Assembly: GCF_001642475.1 (NCBI RefSeq)
Contig: NW_019174142.1
Coordinates: 1-16,905, forward strand
Source: Fonsecaea monophora
Lineage: Eukaryota > Ascomycota > Eurotiomycetes > Chaetothyriales > Herpotrichiellaceae
Length of the DNA stretch: 16,905 bases
Direction of reading: 5' to 3'
Shown here: piece after piece, positions 1 to 8,696 of the stretch
Layout: the number at the start of each line of letters is the position of its first letter
How positions within the stretch are numbered: the stretch's first letter is position 1
Position numbers and translations under genes: made by a program
The notes under the pieces: model-generated
Databases searched by the model: none
Told to the model about the DNA's origin: nothing
The model's input: the letters and a program-made list of their open reading frames with translations, nothing else

Positions 1-60
1 CCGCGTGCGACGCGCCGGGACGTCGCTCCCTCCGACCGATCTTGAGGGATGCTTTAAGAA
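1..60. other. Left flank, nothing recognised
   Basis: Sixty bases of GC-rich sequence left of the first repeat. It has no similarity by eye to the sequence that precedes the other copy of that repeat (ending at 16778), so it is probably unrelated flanking DNA. No gene or site is seen. Confidence 0.4.
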
Positions 61-250
61 TGTCAGGAACGGCCTATGGAGATAGGCAGAGGGTAGCGAT
101 GGGTACAGGTAGGTATAGGTATTCCTTGATAGTATATCTTAACTGAAACTTAAAGCATGAGGGAAGGAAGCTTCCCTCAGGCGGTGAGCATGCGGTGCTC
201 AAATAATAAGGGGCTGTCACGTGTGGGTTATGCTTAGCGGTTCGTGACAG
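61..250 (+). repeat. LTR-like repeat, left copy
   Basis: The segment starts TGTCA at 61 and its inverted counterpart TGACA ends at 249, the TG...CA end structure of an LTR of about 189 bp. Bases 61-187 recur at 16779-16905 without indels. The two differences are G128 versus A16846 and T151 versus C16869, both transitions at TpG/CpA sites. No target-site duplication flanks this copy (aagaa before, atacc after), and no primer-binding site follows. It could be a solo LTR that lost one flank, one end of a larger composite element, or another dispersed repeat. It directly abuts the truncated end of the minus-strand DUF3505-like pseudogene. Confidence 0.6.
214..250. repeat. 8-bp inverted repeat at the LTR-like end
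   Basis: ctgtcacg (214-221) and cgtgacag (243-250) are perfect inverted repeats separated by 21 bases, forming a possible stem at the inner edge of the LTR-like repeat. It may be a terminal feature of the repeat or a transcript hairpin; the right-hand copy is cut off before this point, so conservation cannot be judged. Confidence 0.45.
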
Positions 251-1165
251 ATACCGATCCTCGCTTTCAATATTCTAAAGCCTCCTAAATGGTCGTGGAG
301 AGACCTCGTATTACTTTTCGCTCCTAAGCTAGCGTCGAGTCTCTTAGTCTAGTGTACGGACTCCCTCGACGGCCTGGTGGGTAAAGATGTCGAAGATCTC
401 CACCATCTCGGCTAAGAGTAGTTCGTCCGAGTCGGGTAATCGACTCGTATATGCCAGCCACTTAAGATTACGGCCTTAGAAGTACTGTTACTACAACGTT
501 CGACTCCACCAGCCGGTATAGTCCTACTTTAGCATCTCGGCCTCAAGTTTCTCTATATCGAGCTCGTACTTAGCATCTATGGCGGCAGCGTCGGCGAGTA
601 GCTTCTCCATCTCCGCTCGAGCTTACTAGGTTAGGAGTGGGACGGTAACCGGCGTATTCGGAGTGGATGGTGTTCTATGGAGACGCGGGCGAGCCGACCG
701 AGCACTAGACGGCCCCGAAGAGCTGGCGGGCATAGGCGTATTAGCGGGTATACGAACCGGGAAGTACTTAACCTTACTAGCCGCGGTAAACTACGTTTAA
801 GCCTATACCCGACTCTAAAGTTCGGGCGTTTACTCGGTCTTCCTCTAACTATGCTCCTTTCGAGCGTAGATCTTAATCCCCTTAGGATGAGAACTCACCT
901 AGCTACATCGCTCGGCGCTATAGAGATATACTGGAACGGGCGCCTTAAGCCCATTAATTAGTACTGAATGGGGCGGCGGAGTCCGTACCGCGATTAGCAG
1001 TACTGCTTCCTGGTGTCTATGCTGATTAGCGAGGTATTTCCGTTGTTCTTTAGATAGCTCTTTATGCTCTTCGTATAGATAGATGGCGGGCTTTATTACG
1101 GTATATCCGTACCGTAAGTAAATGAAGACCTTATAGTCTTCATTATAGATGATAAAATCTTCCAT
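251..1165 (-). pseudogene. DUF3505/OrsD-like protein, truncated copy
   Basis: One minus-strand frame runs from ATG at 1165 to 251 (305 codons). The first 88 codons are open; later stops sit mostly where Gln or Trp fits. As read, residues 1-13 are MEDFIIYNEDYKV. They are followed by YLRY at 16-19, where a CxxC pair would be expected (TGY to TAY by RIP), then EEHKELSKEQRK, and later RKEHS and VKYFPV. This order resembles the fungal DUF3505 family (Pfam OrsD, named after a protein of the orsellinic acid cluster), often found in dispersed fungal repeats. Family assignment is from recalled motif order, not a search. The frame stops at the LTR-like repeat, so roughly 115 C-terminal codons present in the neighbouring copy are missing. 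The biochemical role is unknown. Confidence 0.6.
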
Positions 1166-1744
1166 TTCTATTAACCCTACGGTACTGTGAATAGTGGGCG
1201 ATTAAAGGTCTATAAAGCGAAATGCGGTGTAAGCGATTCCTCTAACCGAGCTGTAGCGATGCTAACTCATTTTAGGGACGTATACTCTAGCGTACACTAC
1301 GTGATAGTATTATAACGATAACGGACAACTGTAACTCGATGGATCTAATTTAGCCGAATAAATGAATACCTTCTATACTCAGCTTATTACAGTCGCCGTA
1401 TTGATGGGAAAATGCATAAAGTTAAAGATGGAAGTTATAGTTTAGGAATTCATGAATACTGTAGGACCCGAAATCATCTCGCGGTAGTACGCCGTACATC
1501 CCTAACGATGCCCTAACCCTATTAAAACCGTACCTAAGTAACTATACCTCGTCTAATGGTGAATGATACTAGAATCGATAGAGCTTATCGAGTAGAGTCG
1601 AGCCATCTACTTTTCGAATGTATTAGCGTCGGTATACGGAGCTGAGTAGAAAGTAATCCTACCGAATAATCCTACCTGAAAACCTTAAACGTAGCTCTCC
1701 CATTGGCCACTCCACGAGTAATCCTATAGGATTCCAGGGTCCTC
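1166..1744 (-). other. Region upstream of the DUF3505-like ATG
   Basis: About 580 bp between the stop of the right-hand gene copy and the ATG of the left-hand copy, reading on the minus strand. It is repeated at 3005-3583. The most natural reading is promoter and 5' leader. The gene's own frame nevertheless continues through it in phase with a plausible amino-acid mix, interrupted by about a dozen stops. A longer protein with an internal in-frame duplication therefore cannot be excluded. I see no core promoter motif that survives the mutation load. Confidence 0.35.
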
Positions 1745-3004
1745 TTAGATAGGTGACGTCGCCTCGCTATAGGTGGTACCCTTAGAAGTAGTGGAAAGAG
1801 ATTCATCATCGCTATCATCGTCTATATAATAAGTAGGGGTATCATCGAAATTGAGCCCGGGAACATTATAGTCGTTAGAAGTAGCGTCGTCATACCGGGA
1901 TCGTAGTACAGATACATCGGTTACCGTCGGGGCTGCGGTGCCCGAAATACGATTAGGTACACTATAGGAAATAGAACTGGGAGACGGATCGATAGAAACA
2001 CGATGGGCGGGGTCCGGCGTTCTAGCGCCGATACTACTATAGAACTAGACCCGTATGGTATAATAGAGAAATCGGCGCGGATACCTAAGATACCGATCCT
2101 CGCTTTTAATATTCTAAAGCCTCCTAAATGGTCGTAGAGAGACCTCGTATTACTTTTCGCTCCTAAGCTAGCGTCGAGTCTCTTAGTCTAGTGTACGGAC
2201 TCCCTCGACGGCCTAGTAGGTAAAGATGTCGAAGATCTCCACTATCTCGGCTAAGAGTGGTTCGTCCGAGTCGGGTAATCGACTCGTATATGTCAGCTAC
2301 TTAAGATTACGGCCTTAGAAGTACTATTACTATAACGTTCGACTCCACCAGCCGGTATAGTCCTACTTTAGCATCTCGGCCTTAAGTTTCTCCATATCGA
2401 GCTCGTACTTAGTATCTATAGCGGTAGCGTCGGCGAGTAGCTTCTCTATCTCCGCTCGAGCTTACTAGGTTAGGAGTGGGACGGTAACCGGCGTATTCGG
2501 AGTAGATAGTGTTCTATAGAGACGCGGGCGAGCTAACTAAGTACTAGACGGCCCTAAAGAGCTAGCGGGTATAGGCGTATTAACGGGCATACGAACCGGG
2601 AAGTACTTAACCTTACTAGCCGCGGTAAACTACGTTTAAGCCTATACCCGACTCTAAAGTTCGGGCGTTTACTCGGTCTTCCTCTAACTATACTCCTTTC
2701 GAGCGTAGATCTTAATCCCCTTAGGATGAGAACTTACCTAGCTATATCGCTCGACGCTATAGAGATATGCTAGAACGGGCGCCTTAAGCTTATTAATTAG
2801 TGCTAAATGGGGCGGCGGAGTCCGTACCGCGATTAGTAGTACTACTTCCTAGTGTCTATACTAATTAGCGAGGTATTTCCGTTATTCTTTAGACAGCTCT
2901 TTATACTCTTTATATAGATAGATAGCGGGCTTTATTACGGTATATCTATACCGTAAGTAAATGAAGACCTTATAGTCTTCATTATAGATGATAAAATCTT
3001 CCAT
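1745..3004 (-). pseudogene. DUF3505/OrsD-like protein, full-length copy
   Basis: The minus-strand frame starts at ATG 3004, matching 1165 in the other copy, and reaches a TAA at 1747-1745 (420 codons). The first 305 codons lie in repeat copy 2; the rest is the unrepeated spacer 1754-2089. Gln codons 41, 48 and 52 and His codons 34 and 49 of copy 1 are here stops and Tyr, which shows directly how RIP made the stops. From 2044 down to 1748 the frame is open for 99 codons and is rich in Ser, Thr and Asp, for example YYIDDDSDDES. That acidic tail is much less mutated than the repeated part. The C-terminal stop could itself be a former Gln codon. Confidence 0.6.
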
Positions 3005-3592
3005 TTCTATTAACCCTACGGTACTGTAAATAGTAGGCGATTAAAGGTCTATAAAGCGAAATACGGTATAAGCGATTCCTCTAACTAAGCTATAGCGATA
3101 CTAACTCATTTTAGGGACGTATACTCTAGCGTACACTACGTAATAGTATCATAACGATAACGGATAACTATAACTCGATAGATCTAATTCAGCCGAATAA
3201 ATGAATACCTTCTATACTTAGCTTTTTATAGTCGCCGTATTAATGGGAAAATGTATAAAGTTAAAGATGGAAGTTATAGTTTAGGAATTTATAAATACTA
3301 TAGGACCCGAAATCATCTCGCGGTAGTACGTCGTATACCCCTAACGATGCCCTAACCCTATTAAAACCGTACCTAAGTAACTATACCTCGTCTAATAGTG
3401 AATGATACTAGAATCGATAGAGCTCATCGAGTAGAGTTAAGCTATCTACTTTTCGAATGTATTAGCGTCGGTATACGGAGCTGAGTAGAAAGTAATCCTA
3501 CCGAATAATCCTACCTGAAAACCTTAAACGTAGCTCTCCCATTAGCTACTCTACGAGTAATCCTACAGGATTCCAGGGTCCTCTTAAATAGG
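2090..3592. repeat. 1503-bp direct repeat, copy 2 (more mutated)
   Basis: Partner of 251-1753 in the same orientation, with homology ending at the GG of 3591-3592. Beyond that, copy 1 continues into the gene's 3' spacer, while copy 2 continues into unrelated sequence leading to the three-gene cluster. The period, 1839 bp, is 613 codons, so the duplication keeps the minus-strand reading frame. The copy has many more TA dinucleotides than copy 1, which indicates heavier RIP. Confidence 0.93.
3005..3583 (-). other. Second copy of the DUF3505-like upstream region
   Basis: Counterpart of 1166-1744, more heavily mutated. The TTA at 3584-3586 is the equivalent of the stop codon at 1745-1747, so the repeat unit begins about two codons before a gene end. 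This suggests that another gene copy once lay further right and was lost or replaced. Confidence 0.4.
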
Positions 3593-3677
3593 GTACCCGA
3601 GGTAGGATACTACCCGCCTAAAGGTAATCTATAGCTAGCGCTACTGAGCTCGCAGAACCCGCTATAACTAGCGAATA

Positions 3678-6191
3678 ATGTCGGCCGGGTCTATTAAATT
3701 AGAGGGTTCGCTTCCATTAGGAGAACCTAGACCGCTAGAGGAAGATATGGCCTACGCGAGTAGCTTAGCGGACGTAGACGTTATTATACTTTCCCCGGGC
3801 TATAGCCCCCTTAGTAATATAGGAGGGTCCGTACGGTTCACAGCTCCGTTCTTTTAGCTTTCTACCGTTAACGATATCTCTACGCTTAAGTCGCCGTAAG
3901 TTACTATCGGCGGGATGATGCCTAGATCGACGTACCTCGAGAATGCTCCTAATGTTATTATAGTATGGCGAATTCCGGACGGTACCGAGTAGGAGGAAGG
4001 TATAAAGTGAAAAGGGGCCTAACCGGGGTATACTTAACCGAATTAATTAATCCCTCGTTACGCGCTTAACCTAATTCGGAGGAACTCCCGTTACGCCCGT
4101 ACTTATATTAATACTAACCGTATTTAAAAGGATTAGGCTAAGGAGAGTAGACCTTACTATCGCCCTAGTACTACGTAGTTAATAGTATAATCTACGATGG
4201 CCTAGTTAATGATACCTACTCTATAGTAAGTAACTAGCCTAATAGTACGTACCTAGTAGACTAATAAGTAATGGGATATACCGAGGATTCGAGAAAAGGA
4301 CCGCGAACCCTATACCGCCTAACTATAATCTATACTAGTATTTCCCCCTCCGACGTAGAACGCGATTTAGAGGAATTGAATTACTTTCTTATCCGCTACT
4401 AGCCCTAAATTAAGCCCTATCCTCGCCCCTAACCGTAAAAAGGTCTAATTTAGCGGTGTATTCGGAACCCCTTAGGAGTAAGAGCGATAACGCTTCCGTA
4501 TAGATCGAAACGTTCGTCGTACTATCCAGCGCGTAGTTTAGGCTCTCTTCGACGATAGGGAGTTACTAATAGAGCGATAGCCTCCGTAAGCCCGCTTACT
4601 TCTAAATCGCGCCGCCGACCCGACCTTAACCTAACCCTTCTAAACCTTAATCGCGAGACCGACGTAGGCCCGCCACTAACGATTTAATATAGTGTAGACG
4701 GCGTTACTCTACTTTCTAGTTTATACGGCCGATAACGAAGACGCTTTAGAAGAGATAGGCCTTAACTTAAGCGAAGAGACGTATGATGATATTCTAGATA
4801 TTATATAAGCTTAAGTCTACGGTATCCCGGATCTAATATAATAGGCGATAAGGGTTCTATACCGGAATATAATTATGGATACCTACCCGACTATATCCAC
4901 TAGCCCTCTTCTCTAGTAGCTAGTAGTCCTCGTGTAGTCTACGGTCGACCTACTATAGTAGGACGACTATATTAGTAGAGGGCGGTTCTTAGAAAATATC
5001 CTCCTAATGGATATTAACGTAAGAACCTACGTAGAGGCGGTATAGCATTACGTAAAAGTACTAGTATTAGATTACGCCTTCCGAACCTAGGAACTAAATC
5101 CGGTAGATCGGGTTAGAGAAATTATAGCGGAATTAGATACGGTAGATAATACTTAGATCGATGTAGATACGGACTAGCGACTACTAGAGGACCGTAATAC
5201 GAGAACTTATACTTCGCCGGCCTAGTAAGAGATACTCTAACGGTTAAATGTCGAGGCTATAGCGTACCTAGGTAGGAACGATAGCGTAGTACTTAGTTAG
5301 GTTCGAAAGCTCCTCACGAATTATTAGCGGTCTATAGAGGAATATACCTAATATTACCGGCCTAGAACTACCTACTGATTATACCTGATTCCCGTCGCCT
5401 TAAGTCTAGATAATCTAAGAAAGTTAACTAGCCGAGTTAATATATTAAGTTAATGGATGCCTTCTCTAATAGATATTATATCTCGTTAAAGTAGATCTAT
5501 TATTAATAATACTAGTAGCGACCGCGTATATAGGAGATATAAATATCCTTTTCGAGTAATATCGATGCCCTTAGCGGGAGCCGGAATAACCGCAGCGTAC
5601 TATTATATTATAAACCTAACCTAGGCGTAGCTTTCTTAGTTAACCTTCCTTTTAGATATTTTAGCCTTATTATCTTCTCTAACCCTAAGTCCCTACTAGC
5701 CCTCTCTATATATCGAATCGTATTTAGCTTAGCCCTAATTTAATAGGCTAGGACGGGGTATCCCTATAATCTCACTATTAACCTTAACGTCCGAGAGGGG
5801 AAGTATAGAATCTACCTATAAGGATGATGGCCGTAGCTATAATAACGACGACTAGCTATATAATAGTGATTAAGAGCCTAAAGTAGATTCTATTTAATTA
5901 AAGACTCGCGAGGAATACTAAAAAAAGCTCTAGGTAGGAGACTTTATTTAAGTATCTAGAAGTTAGGTTCTATCTAAGAATTAAATATAGGCGTAGACTA
6001 CCTAAAAGTTACGGTGAATATAAACTAAATTAATCCGACGAGGGAGGTAAGCCGAGGATAATAAGGCTGAAGAAACTTAAGTATATAACTAGCTCGCCTA
6101 GGTAAACGAGGCTAGCTTATATACCGTACGAAGAGAGGGACTTCCTATAAAGGGTAGTAGTGGCGTCCTTACTCTAATTAGTATAATTTAA
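3678..6191 (+). pseudogene. Unrecognised 838-codon gene (cluster gene 1)
   Basis: A single plus-strand frame runs from ATG 3678 to TAA 6189-6191 without a frame change. The first 59 codons are open, beginning MSAGSIKLEGSLPLGEPRPL as read; the first in-frame stop is TAG at 3855. Later stops are nearly all TAA/TAG at positions where Gln fits. The deduced product has a Pro/Thr-rich N-terminal third. A middle part is rich in Leu, Ile and acidic residues with helical spacing, around DNEDALEEIGLNLSEE and LLMDINVRTYVEAV. It ends in a polar Gln/Lys/Glu-rich tail from about 5800. I recognise no domain or catalytic motif. Its stop lies one base from the stop of the converging minus-strand gene, which supports this end. 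ATG 3747 is an alternative start. It may be a structural protein, but that is a guess. Confidence 0.55.
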
Positions 6192-6192
6192 A

Positions 6193-7089
6193 TTATATTG
6201 ACGGCGAGTCGGAAAAATCTACGAAAACTCTCTCGCTAGAACCGTCCTTCGGATATTAATTAATATTAAGCTCGCCTAATATTCGACGTCCTCGCTATCC
6301 CGTCTAACCTTAATTCCGAGCGGATACTAACTAATTACGGTATCGACGTATAAGTATTTCCTCTTCTCGTAGAGCTTACTCTCGCTCTTCGACTATAGCT
6401 CGCGATATACGGGCCTATTTAACTTAGATACGAACTCGCTCTTCCTCCTATCTCCGCCGTACTCGTTCGACCCTTCTCTACTCCTATTATCGTTAGCGCT
6501 CTCTCCTTTCCGCTCGGGTTCGAGCCTCGAATAGTCGCCGCTCTATTTCTCGTTACCGCCGTCGCTCTCGAGCTCGCCTCGTACTAAGCGAGCGCCGATC
6601 GTATAACTACTCCGCTATTCGAGTATATCGTCTCTATTTCTCGTCGATGCGGGTAAGCCGGTCGTCGTATCGCCGTATGATATCGTAAAGGTCTTAGTAG
6701 CCTCTAGCCGCCGTACCGCGAGGGATCGATTACCGAAAAGCGGCCTATTCGATCCGGAGTGACCGGCGAAGAATATCGAGCCGTTATCCCTAACGTTCGT
6801 AGTCTTTCTCCTCTCGTCGAAGTCGACGTCGGTCCTAATACTTAGATAGCTAGGAATCATCTAAGTCCGATACTTCCGATATCGAACCCTCCGCTAAGGA
6901 ACTATCGTCGTCGGTAGGAGTAAGCGTACGCTCTCCGGATTCGTCACGAATCCCCTCTACCTCTACTCCGTCTTCGTCCTCGTCCGTATCCGTATCTACT
7001 ACTTATCCCTTAAGATCGCGAAGCCTTTCGATGATCTACTCCGTACGGAGAAACGCTAGCTGAATGTCGGGTCGAGGTAAGCCTCGTAT
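6193..7089 (-). pseudogene. Unrecognised coiled-coil gene (cluster gene 2)
   Basis: One minus-strand frame extends from about 7089 (ATA, possibly a mutated ATG) to TAA at 6195-6193, near 299 codons. As read it begins with LPRPDIQLAFLRTE, followed by an acidic patch (TDTDEDEDG, near 6980). After that comes a long Arg/Glu/Gln-rich stretch from about 6800 to 6330, with pieces such as REIERRLFEARTRAERRER and ALREEEILIRRY, typical of a long helical coiled coil. All interrupting stops fit Gln. The end abuts the stop of gene 1 with one base between, and the 5' end overlaps or closely faces the start of gene 3. No family is recognised. The start is the weakest point, because no in-frame ATG survives. 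A shorter ORF at 6860-6615 on this strand is in another frame and is a shadow. Confidence 0.55.
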
Positions 7090-7860
7090 AATATCTAATG
7101 GATACGGTTAACCCTAATACGACTTCTAGGAGAGGATACCTACCTACTTCGGGCGTAACGGACTAGCGACCTTCGGGCTAGCCCGTCTACTACTAGTAAT
7201 GGATTACGCGATCCGCCTCCTCGCCGTGAAACTAAGTAACTTTATAGTTATAGTTAGACTATTATCGAAAATACCGACGATTATAGTTAGCTCGTATATA
7301 GCTAACGAGTGAATTTTAATTCGGGTAAGGGAGAAACTAGTAGTTAATGCGGATATATTTACTAAATTAGCGACGCTATACGGGGTAGTAGTTACGACTA
7401 AGGACGTTAATAATAATCTATCTATAGAAGGTATATAGTATCTAATAAGGGAGCCGTACCTAGGGTCCGCGAACGAAGCCGTTATCTTTACCCTATAACT
7501 ACTAGAATAGACTATAGAAGTTATAAATCTTCTAGCCGGTGCGGGTCATTAAATAAGTAGTCGCCCGATCTAGATCGAGGACTCGGCGTAGGGTGTCGCC
7601 GGAGAGCCCTAATCCCCCTTTAGCGATCTCGGCCTAGTAATCAGGACGAATATACGGCCGAAGAATCTAGAAGACATCCCGTAAAAATACTCGGATATAG
7701 ATGGCTCGAAAAATCCGAAGGATAAATACTACGTAAACTCGAGACTCCTTCTACCGCGATAGGTGCGAAACGGACGAGGCTACTAAGATGTAATCGTCTA
7801 TATAATTCCGGAGCTCGCGATAATGCGTTCGAAAGCTCTCTAGGATCGATACATTTTATA

Positions 7861-7885
7861 CCCGAAATTAGCTACTAATTTCGGG
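7861..7885. repeat. Perfect hairpin, 11-bp arms
   Basis: cccgaaattag and ctaatttcggg are exact inverted repeats with a 3-base loop (cta). The hairpin lies inside the coding frame of cluster gene 3. No T-run follows, so a terminator is unlikely. It may be chance. Confidence 0.4.
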
Positions 7886-8117
7886 CTAAAGGACCTAGTT
7901 CTCCTAGTCGACTTTATCCGCTAGCTAGCTATAGCTATACTCTTATATATTTACTCTAATCCCTAGCCCTTATCGAGGCTTACGCTACCTTATAGCGTCG
8001 CGGGCGCCTTAGCGAGAACGGGGGCGGTAGTGATCTTACTATAGCGCTGGATAGCTACTAGAGATTAAGACTCCGGTAAAGTATAAGATACATTTAAGGA
8101 GGAGGATCATAAACTAG

Positions 8118-8122
8118 GTATG
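8118..8122 (+). repeat. Target-site duplication, left (GTATG)
   Basis: The five bases gtatg precede the 5' LTR and are repeated exactly at 15822-15826 after the 3' LTR. This is the 5-bp duplication expected from a Ty3/Gypsy integrase. Confidence 0.95.
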
Positions 8123-8545
8123 TGTTACGAACCGACCTTCACACGACCACCTGGGAACGCGGGGTAGGGAAGGTCAAGCGAGACATAGGGCAGCCTCGTT
8201 AGTAAGGCTAGCCTAAGATACGTGATGACTAAAAAGGGAAATATATTATTATAGACGAAACACTATTATACGCTAAGGAGATGTAATAGCTATAACACTA
8301 TAATGCCTAGACTTACCTAGATAGGAAACCTACCTAGGGTATATAGCTAGCTAGGTCCGCTTCTTTAGGAAGCGTAGTTAACCTCGTTCATAAATAATCG
8401 AGTTCCTCTCGGTTAAAGTACTTTACGTATAGTGCCGTATACTATACTCTTAGTTTCGTCTCTACTACATCGCCTACTACTATATTACTAAGTAAACCAC
8501 CTCGGGTTTACTAAGGATACCTTACGTATGAAGTACCTCGTAACA
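8123..8545 (+). repeat. 5' LTR of the Gypsy element
   Basis: It begins TGTTACGA and ends TCGTAACA, a perfect 8-bp terminal inverted repeat, and has the same length as the 3' LTR. Differences from the 3' copy are transitions in both directions at CpA/TpG-type sites, with about ten in the first 110 bp. LTR divergence therefore reflects RIP and cannot date the insertion. Confidence 0.96.
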
Positions 8546-8696
8546 TTTTAACTACCTTCTTAGATAGTTAGTGGTATCGATAACGATGTCTAGTAGTTCT
8601 AACCCTAAGTTACCTAAACTAAGGCTTACCTAATAGCCTAACCCGTTAACTACTAGTATTAATACAGCATTAGTCAGCACCATAGAAGTAGTAAAG
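8546..8696 (+). other. Leader between 5' LTR and gag
   Basis: About 150 bp of mutated, TA-rich leader. No primer-binding site sits directly at the LTR edge. The only tRNA-like candidate begins TGG at 8572, 26 bases inside. Confidence 0.5.
8572..8587 (+). promoter_or_regulatory. Candidate primer-binding site
   Basis: tggtatcgataacgat starts with TGG, the complement of the tRNA CCA end, and TGGTATC resembles initiator-Met primer sites of many Gypsy elements. The 26-base gap from the LTR is larger than usual, and RIP may have changed the site. Self-priming is an alternative known in some chromoviruses. Confidence 0.25.

Larger units (their letters stand above)
251..1753. repeat. 1503-bp direct repeat, copy 1 (less mutated)
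   Basis: This matches 2090-3592 at a constant offset of 1839 bp with no net indel. In the first 260 bp I count ten differences, all transitions: nine are in CpA/TpG context and one at CpC. The downstream copy carries the mutated base in all but one. The unit contains, on the minus strand, the first 305 codons of a DUF3505-like gene (1165 to 251) and about 588 bp upstream of its ATG. The 336-bp spacer 1754-2089 is not repeated and holds the gene's 3' end. Confidence 0.93.
7064..8122 (+). pseudogene. Unrecognised gene, 5' part (cluster gene 3)
   Basis: ATG 7064 follows an in-frame TGA and opens a frame reading MSGRGKPRIISNGYG. The frame continues to the Gypsy insertion at 8122 (353 codons) and resumes at 15827. 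Features as read are a hydrophobic run near 7170-7230 (LARLLLVMDYAIRLLAVKL), an amphipathic part around VREKLVVNADIFTKL, and a strongly hydrophobic stretch near 7890-7985 (LVLLVDFIR then LAIAILLYIY) that could be one or two membrane segments. Stops are mostly TAA/TAG at Gln-like positions, with one TGA near 7304 that fits a mutated Arg or Trp. No known domain is recognised. The start lies within the 5' end of the divergent coiled-coil gene. Confidence 0.6.

Noticed and set aside
677..961. 94-codon plus-strand ORF
   Set aside because: It lies opposite the DUF3505-like pseudogene and is open only because antisense frames escape Gln-to-stop changes.
6240..6351. hAT-transposase-like C-terminal motif in the plus frame (FDVLAIPSNLNSER)
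   Set aside because: It lies beyond the TAA at 6189 and opposite the convincing coiled-coil frame. The match is short and nothing else of a hAT transposase is found upstream.
6615..6860. 81-codon minus-strand ORF starting MIPSYLSIRTDV
   Set aside because: It is in a different frame from the continuous coiled-coil frame over 6193-7089, whose stops fit Gln; this ORF is a shadow.
7200..7550. Long open minus-strand frame
   Set aside because: Few stops, but the plus-strand frame over the same bases joins in phase with sequence before and after it, including across the Gypsy insertion. Openness alone is misleading in RIP-mutated DNA.
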